64,000 nt of DNA from Promicromonospora iranensis (GCF_028994775.1 NZ_JAJQMN010000009.1:1-64000), one strand, 5' to 3'. Shown: positions 34,608 to 44,032, counted from the stretch's first letter. Notes: generated by a model not told the origin, from the letters alone. A program made the numbers and translations.

Positions 34608-34832
34608 TCAGTCAGCGAGCTGGAACTCGTTCGCCTTGGCAATCGCCTCCGCACGCGAGGACACGCCGAGCTTGCGGTAGACGCTACGGACCTGCGTCTT
34701 CACCGTGTTACGGGTGACGTACAAGCGTCGAGCAATCTGCTCGAGCGTGGCGTCCTCGGTGAGGTTCGCCAGAATTACCCGCTCACGACGGGTAAGGGTG
34801 GGCACACGGTGGTCAAGGGTCATCGCAGTCAT
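34608..34832 (-). CDS. Stand-alone LuxR-type (GerE) HTH protein
   Basis: 74 residues from ATG 34832 with GGAGGA 7 bases upstream. The protein is essentially only the DNA-binding domain: LTRRERVILANLTEDATLEQ, then ARRLYVTRNTVKTQVRSVYR and KLGVSSRAEAIA. It lacks any receiver or sensor part, so activity must be set by its level or by a partner. It is monocistronic, with terminators on both sides. The 5' region 34833-34965 has no gene and presumably holds the promoter. Confidence 0.88.
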   Translation of the reverse strand: MTAMTLDHRVPTLTRRERVILANLTEDATLEQIARRLYVTRNTVKTQVRSVYRKLGVSSRAEAIAKANEFQLAD

Positions 34833-34965
34833 GGTCGTTTCCTCCACACAGCGGCCGGGTCTGGGGTTCCGGCCTACGGTTGCTGCTACGAGGTAAAGCC
34901 CCCCGCATGGAGTTCATGACGCGGTTCTGGACGAACTTTTCGACTGTTACCGTTCCGAGACCGAA

Positions 34966-35029
34966 GCCGCCCCCCAGATGCACACAAGGTGACCTGAGGG
35001 GCGGCGCGACGGCGGCTCCGTGAAGCCGC
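34966..35029 (-). terminator. Double hairpin terminator of gcv operon
   Basis: GCGGCT/AGCCGC (35012-35017 and 35024-35029) lies 5 bases past the gcvH stop. It is followed by GCCGCCCC/GGGGCGGC (34966-34973 and 34998-35005). Confidence 0.55.
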
Positions 35030-35034
35030 GGACA

Positions 35035-35406
35035 TCAGTTCCCGGTGTGCGCTGCGTACTCCGCGGCGGTGAGCAGCTCGCCGGCTCCGGTGACCTCGAC
35101 CTTGAAGAGCCAGCCCTTGCCGTACGGGTCCTGGTTCACGATCTCGGGGTTGTCCACAGCCTCGGTGTTCACCTCGGTGATGGTGCCGCTGACCGGTGAG
35201 TACAGCTCGGACACGGACTTCGTGGACTCGATCTCGCCCACCACGGCGCCCGCCTCGACGGTCGCACCCACCTCGGGGAGCTCCAGGTAGACCACGTCAC
35301 CGAGAGCTTCGGCGGCGACGTCGGTCACGCCGATGACGGCGGGGGTGGATCCGTCGAGCCACTCGTGCTCGGTGGTGTACTTGAGGTTCTCGGGGAAGTC
35401 GGCCAT
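35035..35406 (-). CDS. gcvH: Glycine cleavage system H protein
   Basis: 123 residues. It carries the lipoyl arm between P, T and L proteins. The lipoylated Lys is in EIESTKSVSELYSP, and the surrounding hammerhead fold (TTEHEWLDG, GDVVYLELPEVG, NQDPYGKGWL) is complete. ATG 35406 has AGGAG upstream. It is third gene of gcvP-gcvT-gcvH; lpd (L protein) is not in the window. Confidence 0.96.
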   Translation of the reverse strand: MADFPENLKYTTEHEWLDGSTPAVIGVTDVAAEALGDVVYLELPEVGATVEAGAVVGEIESTKSVSELYSPVSGTITEVNTEAVDNPEIVNQDPYGKGWLFKVEVTGAGELLTAAEYAAHTGN

Positions 35407-35476
35407 GACAGCTCCTTGCACGTTGCGGGTTGGGACTGCTGGTGGCCGGGCCGACGACGGCTCGACCACCGCTCGA

Positions 35477-36643
35477 TCAGTTCTGGGGACGACGGTAGAA
35501 CGGCATGGGCACGACCACGAACGGTTCGGCCCGCCCGCGGACGTCGACCGCGAGCTCCGTACCCTCCGCCGAGACCTCGGGCGTCACGTAGGCCATCGCG
35601 ATCGGGTGGCCGAGCGTCGGCGACGGCGCACCGGAGGTGACCCGGCCGACCACCGTTCCCGGTGCGGTGCCCTCGCCCCGGCGCACGACGTCGTAACCGG
35701 CACGGGCCGGGCGCTTGCCCTCGCCACGCAGCCCGACGAGCACGCGGGCCGGCGCCGACTGCTTGCGCGCGGCCAGGGCGTCACGGCCCACGAAGGGGAC
35801 CGGCGTGCCGTCGTCGGACACCTTGTCGAGGCGCACGACTCGGCCCATCCCCGCCTCGAAGGGCGTGGTGGTGGTGTCGAGCTCGTGGCCGTAGAGGGGC
35901 ATGCCGGCCTCGAGGCGCAGCGAGTCCCGCGCCGACAGGCCCGCCGGGACGAGGCCCAGCGGCTCGCCCGCCGCGAGCAGCGCACGCCACAGCGCGACGG
36001 CCCGCTCCGCCGAGACCCAGATCTCGAACCCGTCCTCGCCGGTGTACCCGGTACGGCCCACGAGCAGCGGCTCGCCGTCGAAGCGCATCCGGAGGCAGGC
36101 GTAGTACTTGAGGTCGGCGAACGCCGTGCCGCCGGAGATCTCGGCGTCCTCCGCCAGACCGGCGGTCGCGAGCATGATCTCCGCGGCCCGGGGACCCTGC
36201 ACCGCGATCAGCGCCTGGCCGGCCTGCACGTCCTTGAGCGTCACGTCGAACCCCGTGGTGCGCTCCTGCAGCTTCGCGAGGACGAGCTCCGCGTTCGCGG
36301 CGTTCGCGATGACCGAGTACTCGCCGGGAGCGATGTGGTAGACGATCAGGTCGTCCAGCACGCTGCCGTCCTCGGCGCAGATCATCGAGTAGCGCGCCCC
36401 CATCTCGCGGACCTTGGAGATGTACCCGACGAGCGCGTGGTCGAGGAACGCGGCGGCGTCGGGCCCGCTCACGTTGATGTTGCCCATGTGCGACAGGTCG
36501 AACAGGCCGGCCGCCTCACGCACCGCACGGTGCTCAGCGAGGTCGGACGTGTACCGCAGCGGCATCAGCCAGCCGCCGAACGGCGTCATCGAGGCTCCGA
36601 GCGCGACGTGCTCGTCGTGCAGCGGGGTGGTCTTGTCAGCCAC
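35477..36643 (-). CDS. gcvT: Glycine cleavage system T protein (aminomethyltransferase)
   Basis: 388 residues from GTG 36643 with AAGGAGA upstream. It transfers the methylene group from aminomethyl-lipoyl-H to THF, releasing ammonia. Typical features: PFGGWLMPLRY, FDLSHMGNI, RTGYTGEDGFEIW, ARDSLRLEAGMPLYG and the catalytic Asp region of the barrel domain. It follows gcvP by 79 bases and precedes gcvH by 70; no separate riboswitch lies in either gap. Confidence 0.96.
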   Translation of the reverse strand: MADKTTPLHDEHVALGASMTPFGGWLMPLRYTSDLAEHRAVREAAGLFDLSHMGNINVSGPDAAAFLDHALVGYISKVREMGARYSMICAEDGSVLDDLIVYHIAPGEYSVIANAANAELVLAKLQERTTGFDVTLKDVQAGQALIAVQGPRAAEIMLATAGLAEDAEISGGTAFADLKYYACLRMRFDGEPLLVGRTGYTGEDGFEIWVSAERAVALWRALLAAGEPLGLVPAGLSARDSLRLEAGMPLYGHELDTTTTPFEAGMGRVVRLDKVSDDGTPVPFVGRDALAARKQSAPARVLVGLRGEGKRPARAGYDVVRRGEGTAPGTVVGRVTSGAPSPTLGHPIAMAYVTPEVSAEGTELAVDVRGRAEPFVVVPMPFYRRPQN

Positions 36644-36722
36644 AGACTCTCCTTGGTTGTGGGCGTGTTCCTTGCGACTACCTGTCCCTTGGGGCGCGAC
36701 GATCACGCCCACAACAAGATGG

Positions 36723-39701
36723 CTATTCGGCGTAGGACTCGATCGGCGGGCAGGAGCAGACCAGGTTGCGGTCGCCCTTGGCACCGTCGATACGGCGCAC
36801 CGGCGGCCAGTACTTGGTGGCCCGCAGGCTCGCCACGGGGAACGCGGCGAGCTCACGTGAGTAGGACTTGTCCCACTCGTCCGTCATGAGCGACGCGGCC
36901 GTGTGCGGCGCCCCGCGCAGCGGCGAGTCCGCGGCGCTCCAGCGGCCGGCGGCGACGGCGTCGATCTCGCCGCGGATCGCGATCATCGCCTCGATGAACC
37001 GGTCCAGCTCCGCCAGGTCCTCCGACTCGGTGGGCTCCACCATGAGCGTGCCCGGCACCGGGAACGCCAGGGTCGGCGCGTGGAAGCCGTAGTCCATGAG
37101 CCGCTTCGAGACGTCCTCGGCGGTCACGCCGGTCTCGGCGGTGATCTTGCGCAGGTCGAGGATGCACTCGTGTGCCACCAGCCCGTTCGGGCCCGTGTAC
37201 AGCACCGGGAAGTACGGGTCGAGGCGCGAGGCCACGTAGTTCGCCGTGAGGACGGCGGCCTTGGTCGCCTCGGTCAGCCCGTCCGGTCCCATCAGTGCCA
37301 CGTAGGCGTACGAGATCGGGAGGATGCCCGCGGAGCCGTACCGCGTCGACGCCACCGGGATGCCCGCCGAGCCGCCGGCCGAACCGGTCGATCCGGTCAG
37401 GACGCCGGGCGTCGGGTCCGCCGGGAGGAACGGCACGAGGTGCTCGGCCACCGCGACCGGTCCGACGCCGGGGCCACCGCCGCCGTGCGGGATGCAGAAC
37501 GTCTTGTGCAGGTTCAGGTGCGAGACGTCGCCGCCGAACTCGCCCGGCCGCGCCAGCCCCACCAGCGCATTCAGGTTGGCGCCGTCGATGTACACCTGGC
37601 CGCCGGCGTCGTGCACCAGGTCGCAGACCTCGCGCACGTGCTCCTCGTACACACCGTGCGTGGACGGGTAGGTGATCATGATGCCCGCCACCTGGGACCC
37701 GTGCTGGTCCAGCTTCGTGCGCAGGTCGTCCAGCAGGATCTCGCCGTCGTCCGCCGTCGACACGACCACGACCCGCAGGCCCGCGAGCGCCGCCGACGCC
37801 GCGTTCGTGCCGTGCGCCGACGCCGGGATCAGCACGATGTCGCGCCCCTCGTCGCCACGCGACGCGTGGTAACCCTTGATCGCGAGCAGCCCCGCGAACT
37901 CGCCCTGGCTGCCCGCGTTGGGCTGGAGCGAGACGGCCGCGTAGCCGGTGATCTCGGCGAGCTGCTGCTCCAGCGCGGTGACCAGCTCCGTGTAGCCCTG
38001 CGTCTGGTCGACCGGCGCGTACGGGTGGATGTCCGCGAAACCGGGCCAGGAGATGGCCTCCATCTCGGCGGTCGCGTTGAGCTTCATGGTGCAGGAGCCC
38101 AGCGGGATCATCGTCCGGTCCAGCGCGAGGTCCTTGTCCGAGAGCTTGCGCAGGTACCGCAGCATCGAGGTCTCGGAGCGGTGCTGGTGGAAGATCGGGT
38201 GGGTCAGGTACGACGTCGTTCGGGTCACCTCCGCAGGAAGGTCCGAAGACCTCCGCGCGGACGCGTTCACGGGCGCCAGGGCGCCCTCCACTTCGGGAAG
38301 GATTACGTCCGCGCGGGGGTCTTCGGACCTTCCCGCTCCCTGCATCGTCTTCAGACCCAGGGTGGTGAGGAGGCAGGTGGCGACCGTCTCGATATCCGAC
38401 TGTGTCGTCGTCTCGTCGAGGCTGACCTGGATGTGGTCGGCGTCCGGGACGAAGAGGTTGTAGCCCGCGTCGGCTGCCGCGGCCGCGACAGCCTGGGCCT
38501 TGCCGGGGACGACGGCGCGGACCGTGTCGAAGAAGACGTCGTGCTCGACCGTGACACCCGCTGCCCGCAGGGCTTCGGCCAGGGTGATCGCGTGCGTGTG
38601 GACCCGGGTCGCGATCGCCCTGAGGCCGTCCGGGCCGTGGTAGACGGCGTACATGCTGGCCACGATGGCAAGGAGCGCCTGGGCGGTGCAGATGTTGCTC
38701 GTGGCCTTCTCGCGGCGGATGTGCTGCTCGCGGGTGGCCAGGGCGAGGCGGTACCCGGCGGCGCCGTCGACGTCGATCGAGACGCCGACGAGACGACCGG
38801 GGAGCTGCCGCTCCAGGCCCTTCTTGACCGCCATGTAGGCGGCGTGCGGGCCACCGTAGAACAGCGGGACGCCGAAGCGCTGCGCGGACCCGACCGAGAT
38901 GTCGGCGCCGAGCTCACCCGGGCTGACCAGGAGCGTGAGGGCGAGCAGGTCGGTGGCGACGGTGACCAGCGCACCGGCCTCCTTGGCCTCCGCGATCACG
39001 CCGCGCGCGTCGAGCACCCGGCCGGACGCGCCGACCTGCTGGACCACGAGGCCGACGAGCTGGCCCGGGGGAAGCTCGGCGGGCAGGCCTGCCCGCAGCC
39101 CCTGGCTGAGGTCGGCGACCACCACGGGCAGGCCGATCGCCTCGGCACGGCCGCGCGCCACCGCGAGCGACTGCCCGAACAGGTCGGCGTCCAGGACGAC
39201 GTACCCCTCCTTGGCCCGCGACGCACGCCACATCAGGGCGACGGCCTCTGCGACGGCGCTGGCCTCGTCGAGCAGGGAGGCGTTCGCGATCTCGAGCCCG
39301 GTGAGGTCCTCGACCGCGGTCTGGAAGTTGAGGAGCGCCTCGAGCCGGCCCTGGCTGATCTCCGGCTGGTACGGGGTGTACGCCGTGTACCAGGCGGGGG
39401 ACTCGAGCACGTTGCGGCGGATGACGGCGGGCGTGTGGGTGCCGTAGAAGCCCTGGCCGATCATCTGGGTCTTGACCTGGTTCTTGCCCGCGAGCTCACG
39501 CAGGTGGGCGAGCACCTCGGGCTCCGTGCGGGCGGCCGGCAGGTTCAGCGGCGTCTGGGTACGGATCGCCTTGGGGACCGCCCGGTCGACGAGGGCGTCC
39601 ATGGTGTCGATGCCCAGCTGGTCCAGCATGGTGCTGACCTCGCGGCCACGAGGGCCGAGATGCCGGTCGGCGAAGACGTCGGGGTTGTGGGGCGTGCGCA
39701 C
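36723..39701 (-). CDS. gcvP: Glycine dehydrogenase (decarboxylating), P protein, with inserted palindromic segment
   Basis: 992 residues from GTG 39701, with AGGAG 6 bases upstream. This start avoids reading through the riboswitch, as ATG 39761 nearly does and more upstream codons fully do. Single-chain P protein: N-half starting [10 protein letters not shown]-half with the PLP lysine in [18 protein letters not shown] near residue 734. It decarboxylates glycine and loads aminomethyl on GcvH. About 33 extra residues (about 457-489, [10 protein letters not shown] ... [10 protein letters not shown]) between the two halves are encoded by a palindromic element. Controlled by the upstream tandem glycine riboswitch. 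Confidence 0.95.
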   Translation of the reverse strand: MRTPHNPDVFADRHLGPRGREVSTMLDQLGIDTMDALVDRAVPKAIRTQTPLNLPAARTEPEVLAHLRELAGKNQVKTQMIGQGFYGTHTPAVIRRNVLESPAWYTAYTPYQPEISQGRLEALLNFQTAVEDLTGLEIANASLLDEASAVAEAVALMWRASRAKEGYVVLDADLFGQSLAVARGRAEAIGLPVVVADLSQGLRAGLPAELPPGQLVGLVVQQVGASGRVLDARGVIAEAKEAGALVTVATDLLALTLLVSPGELGADISVGSAQRFGVPLFYGGPHAAYMAVKKGLERQLPGRLVGVSIDVDGAAGYRLALATREQHIRREKATSNICTAQALLAIVASMYAVYHGPDGLRAIATRVHTHAITLAEALRAAGVTVEHDVFFDTVRAVVPGKAQAVAAAAADAGYNLFVPDADHIQVSLDETTTQSDIETVATCLLTTLGLKTMQGAGRSEDPRADVILPEVEGALAPVNASARRSSDLPAEVTRTTSYLTHPIFHQHRSETSMLRYLRKLSDKDLALDRTMIPLGSCTMKLNATAEMEAISWPGFADIHPYAPVDQTQGYTELVTALEQQLAEITGYAAVSLQPNAGSQGEFAGLLAIKGYHASRGDEGRDIVLIPASAHGTNAASAALAGLRVVVVSTADDGEILLDDLRTKLDQHGSQVAGIMITYPSTHGVYEEHVREVCDLVHDAGGQVYIDGANLNALVGLARPGEFGGDVSHLNLHKTFCIPHGGGGPGVGPVAVAEHLVPFLPADPTPGVLTGSTGSAGGSAGIPVASTRYGSAGILPISYAYVALMGPDGLTEATKAAVLTANYVASRLDPYFPVLYTGPNGLVAHECILDLRKITAETGVTAEDVSKRLMDYGFHAPTLAFPVPGTLMVEPTESEDLAELDRFIEAMIAIRGEIDAVAAGRWSAADSPLRGAPHTAASLMTDEWDKSYSRELAAFPVASLRATKYWPPVRRIDGAKGDRNLVCSCPPIESYAE
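38236..38333. repeat. Palindromic element inserted in frame in gcvP
   Basis: Outer arms of 28 bases (38236-38263 and 38306-38333) match at 27 positions; the left arm begins GGAAGGTCCGAAGACCTCCG. A smaller GGGCGCC/GGCGCCC palindrome sits in the 42-base centre. The reading frame stays open and codes for a charged linker between the two halves of the P protein. Both ends encode similar Arg-Ser-rich peptides. Confidence 0.85.
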
Positions 39702-39780
39702 GGCGGGCTCCTGGCTGTCCGAGGGCGTGGGGACGACTGCGGTCCCTCCCCGCTCTGTCATCGGACGCGCTGCCCGCTCG

Positions 39781-40050
39781 GGGCGTACGTCTACCTGAGA
39801 GTTTTGCCGGTCCGTCATGTCCCTGCCCGGGAACCGGGAGGAGGACGGGACGCGCCGACTTGCACCGTCGGTGGAGCCTCCGCGCCCGGACGCCGGGCGG
39901 CGGCGGCTCTCTTTCCAGAGTTGCCTCACTGTGACGGTACGGGGGCCTGAGAGATTCCCGGGGAGGAAATTGCTCCTTCGGCGCCGGGTGCTCCGGAGGC
40001 GCCCCGCCCGACGGCGGTGGTGCGCACCCGGCCGGACTCTCCCGTCACGG
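39781..40050 (-). promoter_or_regulatory. Tandem glycine riboswitch upstream of gcvP
   Basis: Aptamer 1 on the minus strand has GGGAGAG, GCGCCGAAGGAGCAA, CTCTCAGGC and a closing helix from CCGTGACGG and CCGTCAC. Aptamer 2 follows with CTCTGGAAAGAGAGCC, a long GC hairpin, CACCGACGGTGCAAG and CAAAACTCTCAGG. About 80 bases remain to the GTG start for the expression platform. Glycine binding is expected to switch the operon on. The gap from 40051 to 40196 holds the promoter; no clear -35/-10 pair could be chosen. Confidence 0.92.
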
Positions 40051-40196
40051 TTCTGGCGGCACGGTCCTGATCGGTCGAGCTGGTCGACGTCCGGGACCGG
40101 TGAAGATCTTCAGTTATGCGGACATCGTAGCCGCGTGGATACGGCCCGGGTATCGCCGCTCGCCCCCGTCGCCGCGTGCCGCGGCGTCGCCGAGGT

Positions 40197-41102
40197 CTAT
40201 CCGAGGTCGATCTCGCGCGCGGCAGCGACCATCTCGTCCACGACTGCGCGCACCGCGGGTCCTGGCTCGTGCCGGTTCTTGCGGTGTCGCGCCACCATGC
40301 GTCGCGAACCGAGGCCGGCGAGGGCGACCACCGCGACGCCGTCGGGCACCTCCTGCTGCAGGGCCAGGGCGGGCAGCATCGCGATGCCCTGGCCTGCGGC
40401 GACGAGCGAGATCGCGGTGTCGAAGTCGTTGTAGGCGTGCCGGGTCTCGAAGGTGGTGCCGAGCTGGGCGGCCAGGCGCCCCAGTGCGCGCTCCGCTGCC
40501 GATCCCGCCTGCGGGCCCACCCAGGTGAGGCCGGCGAGGTCGTCAAGACGCTCTGGCTCGGGGAGGCTCGCCGGGACCACGATGCGCCACGGCTCGTCGA
40601 GCAGCGGGACGTCGTGGGCGCCGCGTGGCGCCGGGGCATCGACCTCGACGTCGCGTTCCAGCACGATCGCGTCGAGATCGCCGGCACGCAACCGTCGGGT
40701 CGCCTCCGGCGGGTCGTACTCCTGGACGTCCACCTCGATGTGCGGGTGACGCTCTGCGAGGGAGACGAGCATCGGTGCGACGACCGTTCGGATGGCGGTC
40801 TGGATGGAGCCGACCGACACGCGCCCCGTGAGCTCGCCGCCCAGAGCGGCGACGGCCTGCCGTGCCTGGACCAGCTCGGCCTCGATGCTCTCGGCCGCGT
40901 CGGCGAGCACGCGGCCGGCCGGTGTGAGGGTCACGCCGCGGGGTCCGCGGTCGAGCACATCGATGCCTTCCTCAGCCTCCAGGCGGGCGATCTGCTGGGA
41001 GACGGCGGAGGGTGTGACATGCAGGAGATCAGCGGCTGCGAGCACTCCACCGGCACGGTGGACTGCGAGGAGAAAAGCGAGTCGTCGCGGGTCCGTCGGC
41101 AT
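40197..41102 (-). CDS. LysR family transcriptional regulator
   Basis: 301 residues. N-terminal winged HTH (AADLLHVTPSAVSQQIARLEAE), then the two-lobed effector domain with SVGSIQTAIRTVVAPML, EYDPPEATRRLRAGDLDAIV and AAGQGIAMLPALAL. The effector is unknown. ATG 41102 has no ribosome binding site; a TAGCAT box lies 6 bases upstream within a palindrome, suggesting a leaderless, self-regulated gene. It is divergent from the CBU_0592-type gene, a likely target. Confidence 0.92.
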   Translation of the reverse strand: MPTDPRRLAFLLAVHRAGGVLAAADLLHVTPSAVSQQIARLEAEEGIDVLDRGPRGVTLTPAGRVLADAAESIEAELVQARQAVAALGGELTGRVSVGSIQTAIRTVVAPMLVSLAERHPHIEVDVQEYDPPEATRRLRAGDLDAIVLERDVEVDAPAPRGAHDVPLLDEPWRIVVPASLPEPERLDDLAGLTWVGPQAGSAAERALGRLAAQLGTTFETRHAYNDFDTAISLVAAGQGIAMLPALALQQEVPDGVAVVALAGLGSRRMVARHRKNRHEPGPAVRAVVDEMVAAAREIDLG

Positions 41103-41117
41103 GTAGCAATGCTACAT
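41101..41117. promoter_or_regulatory. Palindrome over lysR start and -10
   Basis: ATGTAGC-AAT-GCTACAT is a 7-base-arm inverted repeat that covers the lysR start codon and its TAGCAT -10-like box (41109-41114, minus strand). It is a fitting autoregulatory site. Confidence 0.55.
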
Positions 41118-41289
41118 GCCGGAGTCACAAACATTCGATTGTGCTGAACGCCGATCTGCCTCATGCTTGATCTCGGCGGTGGTCCGACCCAGCTCTTCCG
41201 GCCCCCACGCCACACCCCCACATGGAACCCGGATCTCGGACTTCCCGCACCCCTCGAATCGTTTCGATCTCTTCCTCAGGAGTATTGCC

Positions 41290-41655
41290 ATGTCCCTCAT
41301 GATGGTTGCCACCGCTCTCGGCTGGGTCGGCGCGCTCGCCGGCCTCGTGGCCTACGCCATGGTCAGCCGTGGGCGTTGGAACGCCGACTCTCTCGCGTTC
41401 CAGGGAACCAACATGCTGGCGGCCGTGACCATGCTGACGGTCGCCGCATCGAACGGCGTCTGGCCGTCCGCCGCCGCCAACATCGCCGCCATCCTGATCG
41501 GTTTGAACGCTGTCGCCACCGTGCTCCGCGCGAAGAAGAAGCGACAGGCAGCGAGCGCGCCGACGCTGACGGTCGTCGAGGACACCGCGCAGGACGACCA
41601 GGAGCCCGCGACGCAGGCCGCAGTCGGCCACCGCGCCTACGCAGAGGCCGCCTGA
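41290..41655 (+). CDS. CBU_0592 family small membrane protein
   Basis: 121 residues with three predicted helices: LGWVGALAGLVAYAMVSRGR, NMLAAVTMLTVAASNG and AANIAAILIGLNAVATVL. LGW-GA-AYA followed by SLAFQ-N is the pattern of CBU_0592-like membrane domains, whose function is unknown. The acidic Gln/Ala-rich tail is probably cytoplasmic. AGGAG lies 7 bases before ATG 41290. Divergent from lysR and ended by a strong terminator. Confidence 0.8.
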   Translation: MSLMMVATALGWVGALAGLVAYAMVSRGRWNADSLAFQGTNMLAAVTMLTVAASNGVWPSAAANIAAILIGLNAVATVLRAKKKRQAASAPTLTVVEDTAQDDQEPATQAAVGHRAYAEAA

Positions 41656-41678
41656 CGGTCCACGTCTCCTGGGTTCCT

Positions 41679-41716
41679 CACGCGAGGTCCGGCGCTGCGG
41701 CGCCGGGCCTCGCGTG
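41679..41716 (+). terminator. Strong terminator after CBU_0592 gene
   Basis: CACGCGAGG-T-CCGGCGC / GCGCCGG-G-CCTCGCGTG with a TGCG loop, 16 pairs and one mismatch, followed by GTCTTT. Confidence 0.85.
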
Positions 41717-41771
41717 GTCTTTGCGGCCGGACAACATTTGCGGGTGGCGCCACATGTGGTGCGCTGTCCAG

Positions 41772-42182
41772 ATGAACCCGCGCATCCGACAGGTGGTGCT
41801 CGACACCACCGACGCACGCGCCCTCGCCGAGTTCTACCGGCAGCTCTTCGGGCTCTCGTACCGCCCCGGCGACGAGCCGCCGCCGTCCGGCGAGCCGGAC
41901 CCGCAGGGCCGCGACTGGCTGGTACTGCAGAACGACGACGGCGTTCCCCTCGCGTTCCAGCAGGTCGACGAGCTACCAAGGTCGACATGGCCGGAGCCCG
42001 GCGTACCGCAGCAGCTCCACCTGGACACCTCGGTGACCGACGTCGCCGCGCTTACCGAGGCGCGCGACCACGCCCTCGCGCTCGGCGCGACCCTGCGCTA
42101 CGACCGGTCGGACGATCCCGAGGAACCGCTCTACGCGCTCGCCGACCCGGACGGCCACACGTTCTGCATCTTCGTGGCCTGA
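41772..42182 (+). CDS. VOC family (glyoxalase-like) protein
   Basis: 136 residues with two beta-alpha-beta-beta-beta modules: RQVVLDTTDARALAEFYRQL and HLDTSVTDVAALTEAR, ending in LADPDGHTFCIF. This is the glyoxalase/bleomycin-resistance fold; substrate and metal use unknown. Start MNPRIRQV; no clear ribosome binding site. Confidence 0.85.
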   Translation: MNPRIRQVVLDTTDARALAEFYRQLFGLSYRPGDEPPPSGEPDPQGRDWLVLQNDDGVPLAFQQVDELPRSTWPEPGVPQQLHLDTSVTDVAALTEARDHALALGATLRYDRSDDPEEPLYALADPDGHTFCIFVA

Positions 42183-42248
42183 CCCGGGCGCCCGCCGACC
42201 GACGGGGCGTTCAGGCCGGGCCGAGCGCCGCTCGCCCGCCACGGCCCC

Positions 42249-43127
42249 TCACCAGTCGACGTCGACGACCAGGGCGCGGTGGTCCGAGACGCCCGTGTCA
42301 ACCACCCTGGCCTCAGTGACCGGCATACCGCTCGAGGTCAGCCCTGCGCCGTCGGGCCGGGCGACCTCACCGTCGGGCAGGGCGGTCCCGCCGTCCCAGA
42401 GGACGTGGTCGATCTGGAACCGCGGGTCGTGCCGGGGAAACGTATGGCCTGTGGCGAGCGGACGCCAGCCGGTGCGGTCGGCCGGCACCGTACCGCGGAG
42501 GTTGAAGTCCCCCAGCAGCACCAGCGGCCGGGGTAGCCCCGCGAGCCGACCCCGCAGGTGGTCGACCTGGCGTTCCGCGTGCCGCTCGCCAGGCGTGCCA
42601 CGGCGGTACCCGGCAGCGCGCCGCGCGAGACCACCCGCCCAGGTGGCCGTCGGGAACCGGTACACGCTGAGGTGGGTGCACACCACGGTGAGCGGGCCCG
42701 ACGGCGTCTCGACCTCCGCCGCCAGCGCCACCCGCGGTTCGTCGGTCCCGAGCTGGACCCGGCCCCACACCCACGGGGTGGCGGGTGGCAGGAGCACCGT
42801 GTGCCAGTTCCGCACGGGGTACCGGGAGAGCAGCGCGATGCCGTAGCCGGGCGCGTCGGGCCGTTCCGCACGGCGGGCCCGGCGCCGGACGCCGGGGTAG
42901 CGGAACGGGCCCGCGAGCGCGGGCCGGAACCGGTGGTCGACCGCACCCATCGCCTCCGCGCAGAGCCGTGCCTGGTCGGCTCCCCCGGAACGGGCCTGCC
43001 GCAGGTCGACCTCCTGCAGCCCGACGACGTCGGCGTCGAGCGCCGCGACGGCATGCGCGAGCCGCTGGTTGTCGACCCGGCCGTCGGGGCCGAGGCCGTG
43101 CTGGACGTTGAACGTGGCAAGGCGCAC
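42249..43127 (-). CDS. Endonuclease/exonuclease/phosphatase family protein
   Basis: 292 residues from GTG 43127, no signal peptide. DNase I-like fold: ATFNVQHGLG, VGLQEVDLRQ (catalytic Glu), VVCTHLS, VLLGDFNLRG, QIDHVLW and VSDHRALVVDV. This is a metal-dependent phosphodiesterase core; nucleic acid and lipid substrates cannot be told apart. Upstream neighbour in the same direction is the PAS-ANTAR gene, 73 bases away. Confidence 0.88.
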   Translation of the reverse strand: MRLATFNVQHGLGPDGRVDNQRLAHAVAALDADVVGLQEVDLRQARSGGADQARLCAEAMGAVDHRFRPALAGPFRYPGVRRRARRAERPDAPGYGIALLSRYPVRNWHTVLLPPATPWVWGRVQLGTDEPRVALAAEVETPSGPLTVVCTHLSVYRFPTATWAGGLARRAAGYRRGTPGERHAERQVDHLRGRLAGLPRPLVLLGDFNLRGTVPADRTGWRPLATGHTFPRHDPRFQIDHVLWDGGTALPDGEVARPDGAGLTSSGMPVTEARVVDTGVSDHRALVVDVDW

Positions 43128-43200
43128 GCCCTGATCATGGGCCCGATGTGTCCGCTGCCGCGACCGCACGAGTCGGCCGTGATCGCACGGCCGGCTCGGG

Positions 43201-43887
43201 TCAGAGATTCTCGGGCGGGATCGGTTTGTCCAGGAACTCGTCGATGGCCTCGCGCGTCGGGAACACCGTGACCTCGGGCCCGGAGAACAGGTGCACCAAC
43301 GAGTAGGCGATGTCCCGGACCGCGATGTTCGCCAGGTTCGACGCCTGCCGCAGCTGCTCGAACGCGTCGTCCTCGTCGATGCCGTAGACCACCATGAGCA
43401 CGCCCTTGGCCTGCTCGATGACCGCACGGCGCTCGGCCGAGGCCTGGATGGAGGCCGTCGCGTCGCGTGCCGCCGCCTCCCGGTGCGACTCCGTGACGTC
43501 GATGAAGTAGCCGAACAGCTCCGTCACCCGGCCCGTCGCGGGGTCACGCCGACCCTGGCCCGTGACGGCCAGCGTGCGTGTCTTGCCGTGGGCGTCCCGG
43601 ATGCGGTGCACCGAGCTGAACGGCTGCCCGGTCTCCGCCGCACGGCGCAGCAGGCCGTCGACCCGCGCTCGGTCGTCAGGGTGCTTGTGAGAGAGCATCA
43701 GGGGCGTCGTCGGTACGATCTGGCCCGGCTCGAAGCCGTGCATCACGTACACCTCGTCCGACCATGCCCACTGACCCGTCGCCAGGTCGAGCCGATACCG
43801 ACCGACCGGGGGCCGAGCGCCTCCGGCGAGCACTTCCTCGAGCGTCTCGTCGAGCGGGGGCTCGCTGGGCGTGGTTGGGGAAGTCAC
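43201..43887 (-). CDS. PAS-ANTAR putative antitermination regulator
   Basis: 228 residues from GTG 43887 with GGAG 5 bases upstream. A PAS fold lies at about 30-140 (YRLDLATGQWAWSDEVYVMHG, HPDDRARV, FGYFIDVTE). The ANTAR RNA-binding domain is at about 150-205 (RAVIEQAKGVLMVVYGIDED, LRQASNLANIAVRDIA). ANTAR proteins bind paired hexanucleotide stem-loops to prevent termination; here a PAS signal replaces the usual receiver. The target RNA was not found nearby. Confidence 0.9.
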   Translation of the reverse strand: MTSPTTPSEPPLDETLEEVLAGGARPPVGRYRLDLATGQWAWSDEVYVMHGFEPGQIVPTTPLMLSHKHPDDRARVDGLLRRAAETGQPFSSVHRIRDAHGKTRTLAVTGQGRRDPATGRVTELFGYFIDVTESHREAAARDATASIQASAERRAVIEQAKGVLMVVYGIDEDDAFEQLRQASNLANIAVRDIAYSLVHLFSGPEVTVFPTREAIDEFLDKPIPPENL

Positions 43888-44032
43888 GAGGCTCCTTCCA
43901 GAACAGTTCGCAGAACCGGTGCTCTGACAGTACGGGATATGCGACACGCGAGCCCACGGGCTAGCGTGTTTTCGAGGGTCGAGCAGAGGCCACCACATCG
44001 GTCGGACACGTCACACGACGATGGAGGACAAG

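Noticed and set aside
39702-39929. Longer N-termini for GcvP
   Set aside because: ATG 39761 has no good ribosome site, and codons further up read through riboswitch aptamers.
36903-39950. About 1000-codon plus-strand frame opposite gcvP
   Set aside because: Antisense shadow of a certain gene, with no recognisable protein.
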